A DNA stretch of 64,000 nucleotides from Enterobacter sp. BIGb0383 (GCF_003751845.1 NZ_RJKQ01000001.1:744001-808000), one strand, 5' to 3'. Positions 18,821-28,004 are shown, counted from the stretch's first letter. Program-made: numbers and translations. The notes: a model not told the origin generated them from the sequence alone.

Positions 18821-21800
18821 ATGCCTTATGAAAATGACAGAGTGCAAAGTGAAAATGACAAATTTATTGCAGATTCTTCCGGTGAGTATATTAGCCTTAA
18901 TGAGTTTACTTCAATTTCTGATGTTCCCGAGGATGATCTTCTGGCGCAAGAAACTGAAAGGCTGAGTAGCATCATAATAGATATTGAAGAAACCAATGAC
19001 CTTATAGCTTTCTCCTCTGGTACATCACCAGGCAATAAAAAAAACTTATCAAGTATGGTTAAAGCGTTAATCGCAATTTGTGGCGCAGGTGCTGTAGGAA
19101 CCTTTATCTATAATTTATTTAATCGCTCCCCTCAGCGTATGGATTTTCTCTCGACACTGAGTCCAGCAGATCGTCAGCAGGCAACCGATCTTATCGAGAA
19201 TATAACGCAATTTAACGCCATGAACAGTTCTTCTGCACCGGAGATAATGACAACGAAAGAAACGTTATTACACTTGCTGATCGGTTCCTCGATTGCCAAA
19301 TACCCTGAAGAATTAGGAGCGACAGAAAAGTTGACCAGTGCACAGCTAGCCAATAATTCAATACCTTACGCTCTGTCGACACCAATAGCAACGTCACTAC
19401 TGGCGACCACAAAAAAACCGATAGTCACTGCAGACTCACGGCAAACAACCTCCTCGCCCGATACAAATGAGATGTTTGCTCCCCTGCTCGATAAGCAGGA
19501 AATGGAGGATATTTATCAGCTCGAACAGAAACCGCATGCCCGGCATACTCGTGATGCCAACCCACATTCAGTGGCAGCAAAACCTGGTAGTGGATATGTT
19601 GGTTATACACAGGCGATAAAGCTTCTTTTTCTTGATAAATTATCCTCTGAAAATCATGCTCAATACACGAATTTTCTCGCACCTTACTCTGATGATTTCT
19701 TTGAACATTATTTCGAATTTAGCAAAAATAGACTAAGCCTTCCCACATTAACAGTACACTTATATAATGTTTTTAATAAAATCTTCATTAAAAATTTCAC
19801 ATCAAAATCAACATCAATGAACAGTGAAGATTTTTTTGTACTACACGCGCTTCTCAATTTATCTCAGGCGTTAAAAAACAAAATCAATCCCGAATACAGC
19901 AATATTAAGTTTATAAATTTTTGGGAAGATAATAAAAAGGAGGCTGATATTCCCTCTCTTTATAAATATCTTAACTGGATGAGCCCTTTACCTTCCAGAC
20001 CATTAGAAGAAAATTTGTACTCAGAAATAATAGATATCCAGGGTAACCTGGACGACAAAATAAAATCAGCAAACAGTAACAACCGCATAAATAAAATACC
20101 AAAACTAATCAAGCTAAATACAGATACTATAGCAAAAATCAGATCAGTATTGAACGAACGCAATGGCGTCAAACGTAGTGACATGAGATCAAAGCCAATA
20201 ATTGGAATAAATAAAGTAAGTGGTCAATCTTCTGAGTTTTTACTGAAGACACAAAAAGAACTACAAATGGAAAATAACCACCTCAATGCTGAATTAAGAA
20301 ATTTGGAAAAACATTCGAAACTAACAAAAAACACTTATCCTTCAGATAAAATAGAAGAATTACAAAAAACAAAATCTCACCTGGATTTAATCTATCATTC
20401 GAGATTTCAAAAAGAAAAGGCACAGAATAACAACCCCACATACAACATTCACGCTCATATGGCCGAATTAATTCCCTCAATGATTCTGGAAATATGTGTC
20501 AATCATGACCTTCCGAGTCCTCTGGATAACACCACATACTTACCGTTTGAATTTAACGAGAATACAATTGATTTCGCAAAACAATATTTTTATTCTATCC
20601 ATCGAGATCTAATTTATTATGACTATGCTCTTAGCATGATCAAACAACAACCATCAATGCTATCCACAATCAGAAAAAACAAACAGAACAATCATGTGGA
20701 TATTTACACTGCACGACAATCTGCAATAAATCTTCTTGAACCTATAGTAAAAAAAGATTTTTCACTTTCATCATCAGAATCCAGTGCGAAACTGGTCGAT
20801 TTACTGATGAATGATGATGATTATTATAGCAGACTTTATTTAATTATCGCCGCAACATTATATCGACATATAACAAGAGGTCAGCTCGCTTCCTCACCTG
20901 AAGATTTTAATATTCAAAGAATTATAGATATCTATCTTCAGGAGAGCTACGATCTTAACAAGATAAACAATCTAAGAAAAGAGCCGGATAACTTCACATC
21001 ACTTAGCGAACTAAAAAGCAACCTTCACTTCGAATCACAAATAGAGTACAATAAGCAATTCTCAGATTATAAAAGTCAATCTTCTATATTTGAAGCGGAA
21101 ACAATTGCCCGCAACCTAATAAATTCGGCGACAATTCATAATCTTAAAGGCATTCAGAATATTGAATCGCTTTATTCCTCCCCCATTCAGGCAATCCGTT
21201 ACAGATTTACGTCAGCACCGGGAGGATTAACCCTTCTTCAATTTGCAGATGATAATTGGTTAGTTATTTCCTCCTACAATGGGAACTTTGTTGCAAAAAC
21301 GTTCACGGATACCGGAATGGGATCATCTGATGCAATGTTTGCTATTCTTAAAAAACCGCGAGAAATGCAAGGTAGCAAAATGGATACCAGCGGATTTAGG
21401 ACTGATAGCGATGGTTATGTTATTCCGGATCGTTTCTATCCAAACATAAACAATAAAAATAAATCAGAGCAAAATAAAATAGATGCTTTCTTATCCAGAT
21501 TACATAATACTAAAATAAAGGATGCGGCAGTAACCACAAATCCCAGAAAAGATATTAGCCGCTCAACGAAGACCAGCAGTTATGACATCATCATAAAAAA
21601 CTTAGACCAGGACCTCCAAAGTCATGCCGAGGCGCTGAAAAAGACACTTGATTACTCAGGCTTATTACATAAAATAGCTACATACATTGTTCCTTTCTAT
21701 GACGTCATTTACAAATCAGCTACCGATGAGGAATATCAACTTAATGCTGATGATATTGTTTCTATTGTATTTGATGCCGTAGATATCGTCATCACGGTCG

Positions 21801-23407
21801 TATCTGCAGGTATATCTCTGAGCGCATCAATAAGCAAGGCCATCACCGAATCGACTGTTCGCCTGAGCAAATCGGGGTTAACCAAACAGGCGTTAAAAAA
21901 AGCGGTGCTAAAAGATTTAATAACTAGTAAAGTTATTAGCAAAAATGCGTTCTCTGCTCTTGCGCATTTCGCAGATGATATTATAAACCCCGTACCTTAC
22001 CAGGGCATTCATCATTTGTTTAAAAAGCCAGCCGCTTTGAACTTAAGTAAACAGTTTAAATCTGCAGGTCAAGACACACCATTAGCTGATTTTATTTTAA
22101 GAGGAGGTGGCGATTTCAGCTTCGGCTTGAGGAGTAGCTTTGTTGACACAATGACATGGAATGAATTTAAAGTACCCAAGCCTCGCGATCTTGTCAAAAG
22201 TGACAACACCGGAAAATTTAAAAATGTTTACTCGTTAAAAAACAATCCTGAGCAACTCTTTATTAAGAACAAGAGTAACTATTTCCCGGTCAAATACGAT
22301 GATGTATTCGATACCTGGCGTGTGCAATCACCCAGCCATCTGGATAGTTATCAACACTCTTTCCCCATTGAAAGACAAGGAGAGAAATGGATACCAGCAC
22401 AGCATGTAAACCTATCTACTCCCAGCCAAAAACATCATATAAAAAACAACGACGTATTTACTGATGAGGCGACGAAACGATTAGGTGAAAACAGTGTCAG
22501 CAAAGCAACCATTAAGGATGAATTACATCAGACAACCGGATCCGATAAAAACTTCCTCTATTTCAATGACGACATGGATATGTATATAAAAAATAATAAT
22601 GAATATTATGATTTCGAATACCTGGCTCCCGATCAGGATGTTGCTTTTATTGGCAAGCGAGGTGAAAAAAGACTAGCGGTTATTTATAATCGTAACAAAC
22701 AAAAATTCGACATCATCAACAGCTATTGGGATGATGGTAGCGAAGTGATCACCAAGGGGAGCCAGGGGAACATCTCAAAAACACTCAGTTATGACAAAGA
22801 CACCCGGCTTTACACTTTAAAAACCGATTCAGAAGATATTTTTCTTGAGTACGATGAAATGCGCAATGCACTCAAAAAATCGTATGTTACTGGCGTAACC
22901 CGACTGGAGGGTAACGTCTGGAGAAAAGAGTATGATGACTTCTTCATTTACGAGGGGGGTTCTACAAATTCCCGGCTGGTTATCGATGGACATGGAGGGG
23001 AGACAGATACTTATCTGACATCTGAATTTAACATTCCTGCTGGAAGTCAGGTTAACTTTTACGCGCCACACGGAAAACTGCTTCTGGCATCTGAAGATGC
23101 ACTGGAGGACTTCGTTAAAAACAAATATGAGTACGCTCAGAGTCTGACGAGTGGGCAGAAAAGCCCGGATTACACGCTCACTTTTTTTGAGGATTCTGTG
23201 TCCTTCAGAGAAATAGCCCAGAGAAACAAAGCCAATGTCCTTCAGATTAAATCAGGACACTCCGTTCAGCTTTCTGAAGTCATGCATAAAATTACACAAA
23301 CAACGGGGCGCTCTTACACTCAATTTGATATTGCCGTTTGCCGCCCGCGCAGTGGCCTCGGAAGTCTTCTCCCATCAGGGATCTATGAGGCAAGGAAGAA
23401 GAACTGA
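18821..23407 (+). CDS. Giant toxin-like protein (1528 aa), horizontally acquired
   Basis: Not matched to a named protein. It is 1528 residues with no signal peptide. The start has GGAGG 6 bases before ATG. A hydrophobic helix lies at about 77-100 (VKALIAICGAGAVGTFIYNL), an RHTR (RxxR) dibasic-like site near 240, and a long Lys/Asn-rich helical middle. A second hydrophobic segment lies at about 975-1005 (DDIVSIVFDAVDIVITVVSA). The C-terminal ~150 residues contain VIDGHGG (His about 1391) and DIAVCRPRSG (Cys about 1507), a His-Gly/Cys pair like clan-CD cysteine peptidases and resembling what I remember of the 'putative adhesin Stv' C-terminal domain. Codon use is strikingly AT-rich against its neighbours. 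Likely a multidomain protein toxin or effector; target and export route unknown. Confidence 0.75.
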   Translation: MPYENDRVQSENDKFIADSSGEYISLNEFTSISDVPEDDLLAQETERLSSIIIDIEETNDLIAFSSGTSPGNKKNLSSMVKALIAICGAGAVGTFIYNLFNRSPQRMDFLSTLSPADRQQATDLIENITQFNAMNSSSAPEIMTTKETLLHLLIGSSIAKYPEELGATEKLTSAQLANNSIPYALSTPIATSLLATTKKPIVTADSRQTTSSPDTNEMFAPLLDKQEMEDIYQLEQKPHARHTRDANPHSVAAKPGSGYVGYTQAIKLLFLDKLSSENHAQYTNFLAPYSDDFFEHYFEFSKNRLSLPTLTVHLYNVFNKIFIKNFTSKSTSMNSEDFFVLHALLNLSQALKNKINPEYSNIKFINFWEDNKKEADIPSLYKYLNWMSPLPSRPLEENLYSEIIDIQGNLDDKIKSANSNNRINKIPKLIKLNTDTIAKIRSVLNERNGVKRSDMRSKPIIGINKVSGQSSEFLLKTQKELQMENNHLNAELRNLEKHSKLTKNTYPSDKIEELQKTKSHLDLIYHSRFQKEKAQNNNPTYNIHAHMAELIPSMILEICVNHDLPSPLDNTTYLPFEFNENTIDFAKQYFYSIHRDLIYYDYALSMIKQQPSMLSTIRKNKQNNHVDIYTARQSAINLLEPIVKKDFSLSSSESSAKLVDLLMNDDDYYSRLYLIIAATLYRHITRGQLASSPEDFNIQRIIDIYLQESYDLNKINNLRKEPDNFTSLSELKSNLHFESQIEYNKQFSDYKSQSSIFEAETIARNLINSATIHNLKGIQNIESLYSSPIQAIRYRFTSAPGGLTLLQFADDNWLVISSYNGNFVAKTFTDTGMGSSDAMFAILKKPREMQGSKMDTSGFRTDSDGYVIPDRFYPNINNKNKSEQNKIDAFLSRLHNTKIKDAAVTTNPRKDISRSTKTSSYDIIIKNLDQDLQSHAEALKKTLDYSGLLHKIATYIVPFYDVIYKSATDEEYQLNADDIVSIVFDAVDIVITVVSAGISLSASISKAITESTVRLSKSGLTKQALKKAVLKDLITSKVISKNAFSALAHFADDIINPVPYQGIHHLFKKPAALNLSKQFKSAGQDTPLADFILRGGGDFSFGLRSSFVDTMTWNEFKVPKPRDLVKSDNTGKFKNVYSLKNNPEQLFIKNKSNYFPVKYDDVFDTWRVQSPSHLDSYQHSFPIERQGEKWIPAQHVNLSTPSQKHHIKNNDVFTDEATKRLGENSVSKATIKDELHQTTGSDKNFLYFNDDMDMYIKNNNEYYDFEYLAPDQDVAFIGKRGEKRLAVIYNRNKQKFDIINSYWDDGSEVITKGSQGNISKTLSYDKDTRLYTLKTDSEDIFLEYDEMRNALKKSYVTGVTRLEGNVWRKEYDDFFIYEGGSTNSRLVIDGHGGETDTYLTSEFNIPAGSQVNFYAPHGKLLLASEDALEDFVKNKYEYAQSLTSGQKSPDYTLTFFEDSVSFREIAQRNKANVLQIKSGHSVQLSEVMHKITQTTGRSYTQFDIAVCRPRSGLGSLLPSGIYEARKKN

Positions 23408-23422
23408 TAGCAAGATAGTGTT

Positions 23423-23450
23423 AAAAAAAAGCCCGGGCGGTTGCCCGGGC
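23423..23450 (-). terminator. Perfect intrinsic terminator on the minus strand
   Basis: GCCCGGGC/GCCCGGGC (23431-23438 with 23443-23450, 4-base loop). On the minus strand the stem is followed by eight T residues (23423-23430 on plus are A). It therefore terminates leftward transcription, from the small ORF at 23481-23621. It also lies 16 bases past the toxin gene stop, but lacks a T-run in that direction. Confidence 0.85.
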
Positions 23451-23480
23451 CTGTGAAACAAGAGGCGATTTTCAAAGGAC

Positions 23481-23621
23481 TCAGTAAAGGCGTATAACCC
23501 GGACAGCGTATCCCGTCAGGCCATCTGTGTATAATGTCGAATTTGTATGGCAGGCAGATGACGCCTTTACGCTCTTTTCATATCCTTCTGATGAATAAGT
23601 CATATCATATTCATATTGCAT
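23481..23621 (-). CDS. Small 46-residue ORF of unknown function
   Basis: An ATG at 23621 preceded by AGAGGGGG (5-base spacing) opens a 46-residue frame beginning MQYEYDMTYSSEGYEK and ending GYAVRVIRLY. A TATAAT box sits 18 bases upstream (minus strand) and the perfect terminator at 23423-23450 lies 30 bases after its stop, so it has all the marks of an expressed monocistronic gene. It is not similar to anything I recognise; the GYAVRVIRLY end recalls the last strand of lectin-like or Fib_succ-type domains, so a fragment of a larger gene is possible. It faces the toxin gene tail to tail. Confidence 0.55.
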   Translation of the reverse strand: MQYEYDMTYSSEGYEKSVKASSACHTNSTLYTDGLTGYAVRVIRLY

Positions 23622-23679
23622 AAAACCCCCTCTGTGACCGATTATAAAAGACAAAAGGACTGAAAGGAGGCATCAATAC

Positions 23680-23892
23680 GTGCAGCATCACCCGGTAAAA
23701 TCATCCCGCATCGCCTCTATCGCCTACGACGACCCCACCAGCACGCTCGAAATCTGCTTCCGCGACAAGAGCACGCTACAGTTTCTCGGTGTCCCCGCCA
23801 GAATTTTTCGTGATTTTTTAATCGTGGTATCGAAAGGTCGGTTCTATGACGGCGTGATCAAAGGTAAGTTTCCCCAGCGGCGTATGCGCTAA
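23680..23892 (+). CDS. KTSC-domain small protein
   Basis: A 70-residue protein with the KTSC domain: SSRIASIAYDDPTSTLEICF ... FLGVPARIF. The family is named for a Lys-Thr-Ser-Cys motif and occurs beside lysyl-tRNA synthetases, phage genes and nucleases; its function is unproven, although nucleic-acid binding has been suggested. It starts with GTG at 23680; GGAGG lies 9 bases before. The last residues are basic (GKFPQRRMR). Confidence 0.8.
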   Translation: MQHHPVKSSRIASIAYDDPTSTLEICFRDKSTLQFLGVPARIFRDFLIVVSKGRFYDGVIKGKFPQRRMR

Positions 23893-23977
23893 ACCCTGAA
23901 GTTAATTTCATAACCCATCCGTTTTTCTTCCGCTTTTTTATGGCTACAGTCTCTTCATGCTGAAAGGAGAGACCGCC

Positions 23978-24139
23978 ATGAAAAAGAGTGAAGATTATCT
24001 CAATGAAATGAAACAGTTGTGGAAAGACGAACCGCAGGGATCGCGCCGCTGGCAGTTCTGGTATCTGACGCCTGCCCAGCGACTTGCCGTGCTGCGGGAG
24101 CTGCTTTGCCCCCTTAGCCCACCGGAAAACCAGCCGTGA
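23978..24139 (+). CDS. Small 53-residue hypothetical protein
   Basis: Unrecognised. The ATG at 23978 has AAAGGAGAG upstream. The product is amphipathic and Trp-rich in its middle (SRRWQFWYLTPAQRLAVLRE) with a proline-rich end. Same strand as the KTSC gene, 85 bases after it, so perhaps the same transcript. Confidence 0.6.
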   Translation: MKKSEDYLNEMKQLWKDEPQGSRRWQFWYLTPAQRLAVLRELLCPLSPPENQP

Positions 24140-24221
24140 TAGTGTCTAATTTGTATACTAAGAACGGTTAATTACTACGCCGATCATTAAAAAAACCAAT
24201 CACCAGGAACGAGTATAAAGT

Positions 24222-24250
24222 TTGAACAATGTGATTCAGATCATTATAAA
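24222..24250 (+). promoter_or_regulatory. Strong sigma-70 promoter with CRP/FNR-like site
   Basis: TTGAAC (24222-24227), a 17-base spacer and TATAAA (24245-24250). The spacer contains TGTGATTCAGATCATT, resembling a CRP half-site pair. It points into a region with no protein gene on this strand. Confidence 0.55.
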
Positions 24251-24256
24251 GTGCAC

Positions 24257-24331
24257 CTGTGACGGACATACATCATTACATTTAGTTATATCTTGCTGGC
24301 AGCTTTGGTGTCGAAGCTGCCAACTATTTTC
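24257..24331 (+). ncRNA. Candidate intergenic small RNA
   Basis: Downstream of the promoter above lies about 75 bases without an ORF, ending in a hairpin with a perfect 9-bp stem (TGGCAGCTT 24297-24305 with AAGCTGCCA 24314-24322) followed by ACTATTTT. Promoter, short untranslated body and terminator make a small-RNA-like unit. The hairpin may instead, or also, end the leftward MFS gene whose stop is 30 bases away. Not similar to a named RNA that I recognise. Confidence 0.35.
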
Positions 24332-24351
24332 CCCGACGACTCCCCGCTAAA

Positions 24352-25773
24352 TCACACGACGCAGCTTCGCACGGCAAGACGGTGACGCAGCTTCAGCGCA
24401 ATACTTCCCAGCACCAGCATCATCACCACCTCAACCAGCAGAAAAGCGATCAGCGCCCGGGAATAGTCCCCACCGCTGCGATGCACCAGGGTTAAAAACA
24501 GCGATCCGAGAATAGCCGGTCCCAGACCCAGCGTGGCCTGCTGCAGAGTGCTCAGAATCGCACTCGCCGCCCCGGCATCGTGAGCGCTGATATCGCGCAT
24601 CCCGATGCGATAAAAACTATTCACAATCAACGCCTGGCCGTAGCCAATCAGCGCCGTGGAAGGAACCAGCGCCAGCGTAGTGGTCTTTGTGCCTAGCGCA
24701 TAGAAGGTTGCGCTAAGCGCCAGCAGACCCACAATCTGCACCGTCAGACCCGTCAGCAAAATGCGCCCCATACTCAAACGCGCAATCAGCCTCGGGGCAA
24801 AGAGCGCAGAAATAAAGTAGGCCACGCCCAGCGCCACAAAACTATTCCCGGACTGCCACGGGGCCATCCCGAGCCCTGCCTGCATGGTCAGCGCCATACA
24901 GAACATAAACGCGGACCAGCCGCTAAAGAACAGCAGCGCAATCGCGAGACCAAAGCGAATGCTGGTGAGATTCAGCAGGCGCGGCGGGAGTAAGGGATGA
25001 GCGCCCCGCTGCTCCTTGCGCAGCGCGTTGATCCGCATCCAGGCCAGCAGCGGCAGCACGGCGATCAGTAACAACTGCAGCGTCCACGGCCAGTGTAGCT
25101 CCGGTCCCAGGGCCATCGGGAACAATAGGCAGCAAAGCACCAGCGCAAGGCTGACGGTGCCCTGCCAGTCAATGCGTGAGTGCGTCTCATGCCGGGTTTC
25201 AGGGACATAGCGCCGACTCAGGGCCAGCACCAGCAGACAGACTGGCACATTGATAAAAAAGGCGTTGCGCCAGCCGAGTCCGGCGATATCCGCGGATACC
25301 AGCCAGCCGCCGCCCATCTGGCCGACGATAAACGCAATCCCGCCGATCCCGCCGTAAAGGCTGATAGCCCGGGCATGTGCAGTTCCTTTCAGGGTGACAT
25401 GCAGCGTGGCGAGAATTTGCGGGACGATCAGCGCTGCGCCTGCCCCCTGTAGCGTTCGCGCCGCCAGCAGGCCATTAATCGAATCCGCCATGCCGCAGAG
25501 TAAGGAGGCCAGACCAAAGATGGCCACGCCCCACATAAACAGGCGACGGCGGCCATAGTTATCGCCAAGTTTACTGCCCATTGCCAGACAGACAGCGAAG
25601 GCAACGCCGTAGAGCGCCACGATCAGCTCCAGTTGCGTAGTGCCCGCTCCCAGCGACTGGGTGATTGAATCCAGCGCCACGTTGGTTATTGAGGTGTCAA
25701 TCAGCGGCAGCATCTGGCCAGTCAACAGCAGTAGCAAACCGGCACGGCCAGGTGAATTAATCGACGAGTTCAT
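24352..25773 (-). CDS. MFS exporter of the DHA2/QacA-EmrB group
   Basis: A 473-residue permease with about 14 hydrophobic segments. Motif D1/A region is visible as LIDTSITNVALDSIT and MGSKLGDNYGRRRLF; motif C-like G-rich helix is GAGAALIVPQILATL. These are hallmarks of DHA2 drug exporters. The ATG at 25773 has GGAGAGA 5 bases upstream; an in-frame start at 25794 has none. It is divergent from an XRE/MmyB regulator that probably controls it. Substrate unknown. Confidence 0.85.
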   Translation of the reverse strand: MNSSINSPGRAGLLLLLTGQMLPLIDTSITNVALDSITQSLGAGTTQLELIVALYGVAFAVCLAMGSKLGDNYGRRRLFMWGVAIFGLASLLCGMADSINGLLAARTLQGAGAALIVPQILATLHVTLKGTAHARAISLYGGIGGIAFIVGQMGGGWLVSADIAGLGWRNAFFINVPVCLLVLALSRRYVPETRHETHSRIDWQGTVSLALVLCCLLFPMALGPELHWPWTLQLLLIAVLPLLAWMRINALRKEQRGAHPLLPPRLLNLTSIRFGLAIALLFFSGWSAFMFCMALTMQAGLGMAPWQSGNSFVALGVAYFISALFAPRLIARLSMGRILLTGLTVQIVGLLALSATFYALGTKTTTLALVPSTALIGYGQALIVNSFYRIGMRDISAHDAGAASAILSTLQQATLGLGPAILGSLFLTLVHRSGGDYSRALIAFLLVEVVMMLVLGSIALKLRHRLAVRSCVV

Positions 25774-25824
25774 TGGATCTCTCCATTGCATCATAAGTGA
25801 GTTGGCCGTAGCATCTGCGATAAA

Positions 25825-25861
25825 TTAAACCGGTACCAGTTCTTGCTTATACTGGTACTGG
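25825..25861. promoter_or_regulatory. Promoter and palindromic operator between MFS and XRE genes
   Basis: An inverted repeat CCGGTACCAG (25830-25839) / CTGGTACTGG (25852-25861) matches at 9 of 10 pairs and overlaps a TTAAAC (25825-25830), 17-base, TATACT (25848-25853) promoter for the regulator gene. Occupancy would block the promoter, so autoregulation by the adjacent regulator is likely. Confidence 0.55.
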
Positions 25862-25882
25862 CACTACCCTGCTGGAGGTCAT

Positions 25883-26758
25883 ATGACGGTAATGCAGCAA
25901 CCTGAAGCTCTGGTCATCGCGCCCGATAACAGTCGTAAACAGCTTGGTGCGTTTCTGCGTTCCCGGCGCGAAAGTCTCGATCCCCAACGCCTGGGGCTGC
26001 CGCGCGTGGGCCGACGCCGCACGCCGGGCCTGCGCCGTGAAGAGGTTGCGATGCTGGCGGAAGTGGGCGTCACCTGGTACACCTGGCTTGAACAGGGTCG
26101 CGAAGTGAATCCGTCGGAGAGCGTGCTGCTCAACGTGGCAAATGCGCTGCAGTGCAGCCCGCTGGAGACGCGCCACCTTTTTGTGCTGGCGGGCCTTACG
26201 CCGCCGGAAACGTATCAGGGGATGGTCTGCGAAGGTATCAGCCCCGGCACCCGACAAATGCTCGACAGCCTGATGCCGCAGCCGGCCAGCATTCAGAGGC
26301 CAAACTTTGATATCGTGGCCTGGAATGACAGTTTTTGCCGTCTGATGGGCGTGGATTTTACGGCGATTCCTGAAGAAGATCGTAACTGCATCTATCTCTA
26401 TCTGACCTGCGAAGCCTGGCGTTCCCGTATTGCAACCCCCACCGTTTTACCAACGTTCGTCTCTTATTTTCGTGCGGCGATGGCGGAGCACCGCGGCGAT
26501 CCGGCGTGGGAAAATAAACTGGCGCGCTTTTTCGCCGCCTCACCTGAGTTTGAAAACCTGTGGCACCAGCAGTACGACGTGCGCGGCGTGGAGAATCAGG
26601 TGAAACATTTCAACCACCCGCAGCTGGGGCATTTCACGCTGCAGCAGATGTACTGGTATTCCGCGCCGCGCAACGGTTCTCGCCTGTTGGTTTATCTCCC
26701 GATGGATGACGCGGGAAGAGAGGCGCTGGCGTGGCTGGATAAACAGGGAGACGCATAA
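25883..26758 (+). CDS. XRE-family regulator with MmyB-like ligand-binding domain
   Basis: A 291-residue transcription factor. The N-terminal helix-turn-helix (about 15-75) has the family pattern LGAFLRSRRESL, GRRRTPGLRREEVAMLA and WYTWLEQGR. The C-terminal PAS-like MmyB domain (about 110-285) contains RPNFDIVAWN and LARFFAASPEFENLW; in the Streptomyces relatives this domain binds fatty-acid-like ligands. GGAGG lies 5 bases before the ATG. It is divergent from the MFS exporter, which is the usual arrangement for a ligand-released repressor of an efflux gene. Confidence 0.9.
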   Translation: MTVMQQPEALVIAPDNSRKQLGAFLRSRRESLDPQRLGLPRVGRRRTPGLRREEVAMLAEVGVTWYTWLEQGREVNPSESVLLNVANALQCSPLETRHLFVLAGLTPPETYQGMVCEGISPGTRQMLDSLMPQPASIQRPNFDIVAWNDSFCRLMGVDFTAIPEEDRNCIYLYLTCEAWRSRIATPTVLPTFVSYFRAAMAEHRGDPAWENKLARFFAASPEFENLWHQQYDVRGVENQVKHFNHPQLGHFTLQQMYWYSAPRNGSRLLVYLPMDDAGREALAWLDKQGDA

Positions 26759-26877
26759 AACGTGCTGGTATTCGTCGCCGTAATCCGTACCATACGCCCA
26801 TACTTTAAACGCGTTAGAGATTGCGACCAGGCATAGCGCGTCAGCAGTACTCCATTTGTCAGCCGGATAATAGTTAA

Positions 26878-27813
26878 ATGCAAGATAATCAAACAGTTAA
26901 TCAGAAAGAAAAGTACAACCTCAACAAATTGCAGAAGCGACTGCGCCGCAACGTCGGCGAAGCGATTGCTGACTTCAATATGATTGAAGAAGGCGACCGC
27001 ATTATGGTCTGCCTGTCCGGCGGCAAAGACAGCTATACCATGCTGGAGATCCTGCGCAATTTGCAGCAGAGCGCCCCGGTGAATTTTTCGCTGGTTGCGG
27101 TTAACCTCGACCAGAAACAGCCTGGTTTCCCGGAGCATATCCTTCCCGCCTACCTCGAAGAGCAGGGCGTGGAGTATAAGATTGTCGAAGAGAATACCTA
27201 CGGCATCGTGAAGGATAAAATTCCGGAAGGCAAAACCACCTGCTCGCTCTGTTCACGCCTGCGTCGCGGCATTCTGTACCGTACGGCAACCGAGCTGGGC
27301 GCGACCAAAATCGCCCTCGGCCACCACCGGGACGATATTCTGCAGACCCTGTTCCTGAATATGTTCTACGGCGGCAAAATGAAAGGCATGCCGCCGAAGC
27401 TGATGAGCGATGACGGTCAGCATGTGGTTATCCGCCCGCTGGCCTACTGCCGCGAGAAAGATATCGAGCGCTTCGCCGAAGCCAGAGGCTACCCGATTAT
27501 TCCGTGTAACCTGTGCGGCTCCCAGCCGAACCTACAGCGTCAGGTGATCGGCGATATGCTCCGTGACTGGGATAAACGCTATCCTGGCCGTATCGAAACC
27601 ATGTTCAGCGCCATGCAGAACGTGGTGCCATCCCATCTGTGCGACGGTGAGATGTTCGATTTCAAAAGCATTCGCCACGGTTCGGAAGTGGTCGACGGCG
27701 GCGATCTGGCCTTTGATCGGGAAGAGATCCCGATGCAGCCTGCCGGCTGGCAGCCGGAAGAGGACGATGCGTCTCTGGATACGCTGCGTCTCGACATCGT
27801 CGAAGTGAAGTAA
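26878..27813 (+). CDS. ttcA: TtcA, tRNA 2-thiocytidine synthetase
   Basis: A 311-residue iron-sulfur enzyme that thiolates cytidine 32 of some tRNAs. PP-loop SGGKDS at 47-52; cysteine pairs CSLC and CNLC carry or support the cluster. Nearly identical to E. coli TtcA apart from the C-terminal tail. The Shine-Dalgarno is weak (GGATAA). In E. coli K-12 the Rac prophage is inserted at this gene; here ttcA is intact, and the interval from ydbK to ttcA holds unrelated accessory genes. Confidence 0.97.
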   Translation: MQDNQTVNQKEKYNLNKLQKRLRRNVGEAIADFNMIEEGDRIMVCLSGGKDSYTMLEILRNLQQSAPVNFSLVAVNLDQKQPGFPEHILPAYLEEQGVEYKIVEENTYGIVKDKIPEGKTTCSLCSRLRRGILYRTATELGATKIALGHHRDDILQTLFLNMFYGGKMKGMPPKLMSDDGQHVVIRPLAYCREKDIERFAEARGYPIIPCNLCGSQPNLQRQVIGDMLRDWDKRYPGRIETMFSAMQNVVPSHLCDGEMFDFKSIRHGSEVVDGGDLAFDREEIPMQPAGWQPEEDDASLDTLRLDIVEVK

Positions 27814-27822
27814 CCGCTCTGC

Positions 27823-27853
27823 CCGCTCAGGCGTTCTGCCTGAGCGGTTCCCC
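27823..27853 (+). terminator. Terminator of ttcA
   Basis: A perfect 10-bp stem CCGCTCAGGC/GCCTGAGCGG (27823-27832 with 27838-27847), 5-base loop, then TTCCCC. It lies 10 bases after the stop and may also end the convergent microprotein gene. Confidence 0.75.
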
Positions 27854-27857
27854 TGCT

Positions 27858-28004
27858 CTACACCCGCGATAGTTTATACGGCACCTCTTCCGGAGGCGGG
27901 TCGGGCTGCGGCTGAGGCTGGGGCGGACGTGGGTCGGGTATCGGCGGGGGATCGCCCGGGAAGGGATCGCCTGGAATGGTTTGACAGTGGATAACAGCGT
28001 TCAT
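27858..28004 (-). CDS. Proline-rich microprotein, 48 residues
   Basis: An ATG at 28004 preceded by GAGGAGG at ideal spacing encodes 48 residues. The first 15 contain a single cysteine; residues 11-40 are a run of Pro-Asp and Pro-Gln repeats (GDPFPGDPPPIPDPRPP), and the end is VPYKLSRV. No membrane segment. Composition suggests an extended polyproline helix. Function not known. It occupies the place where E. coli has dbpA, between fnrS and ttcA. Confidence 0.6.
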   Translation of the reverse strand: MNAVIHCQTIPGDPFPGDPPPIPDPRPPQPQPQPDPPPEEVPYKLSRV

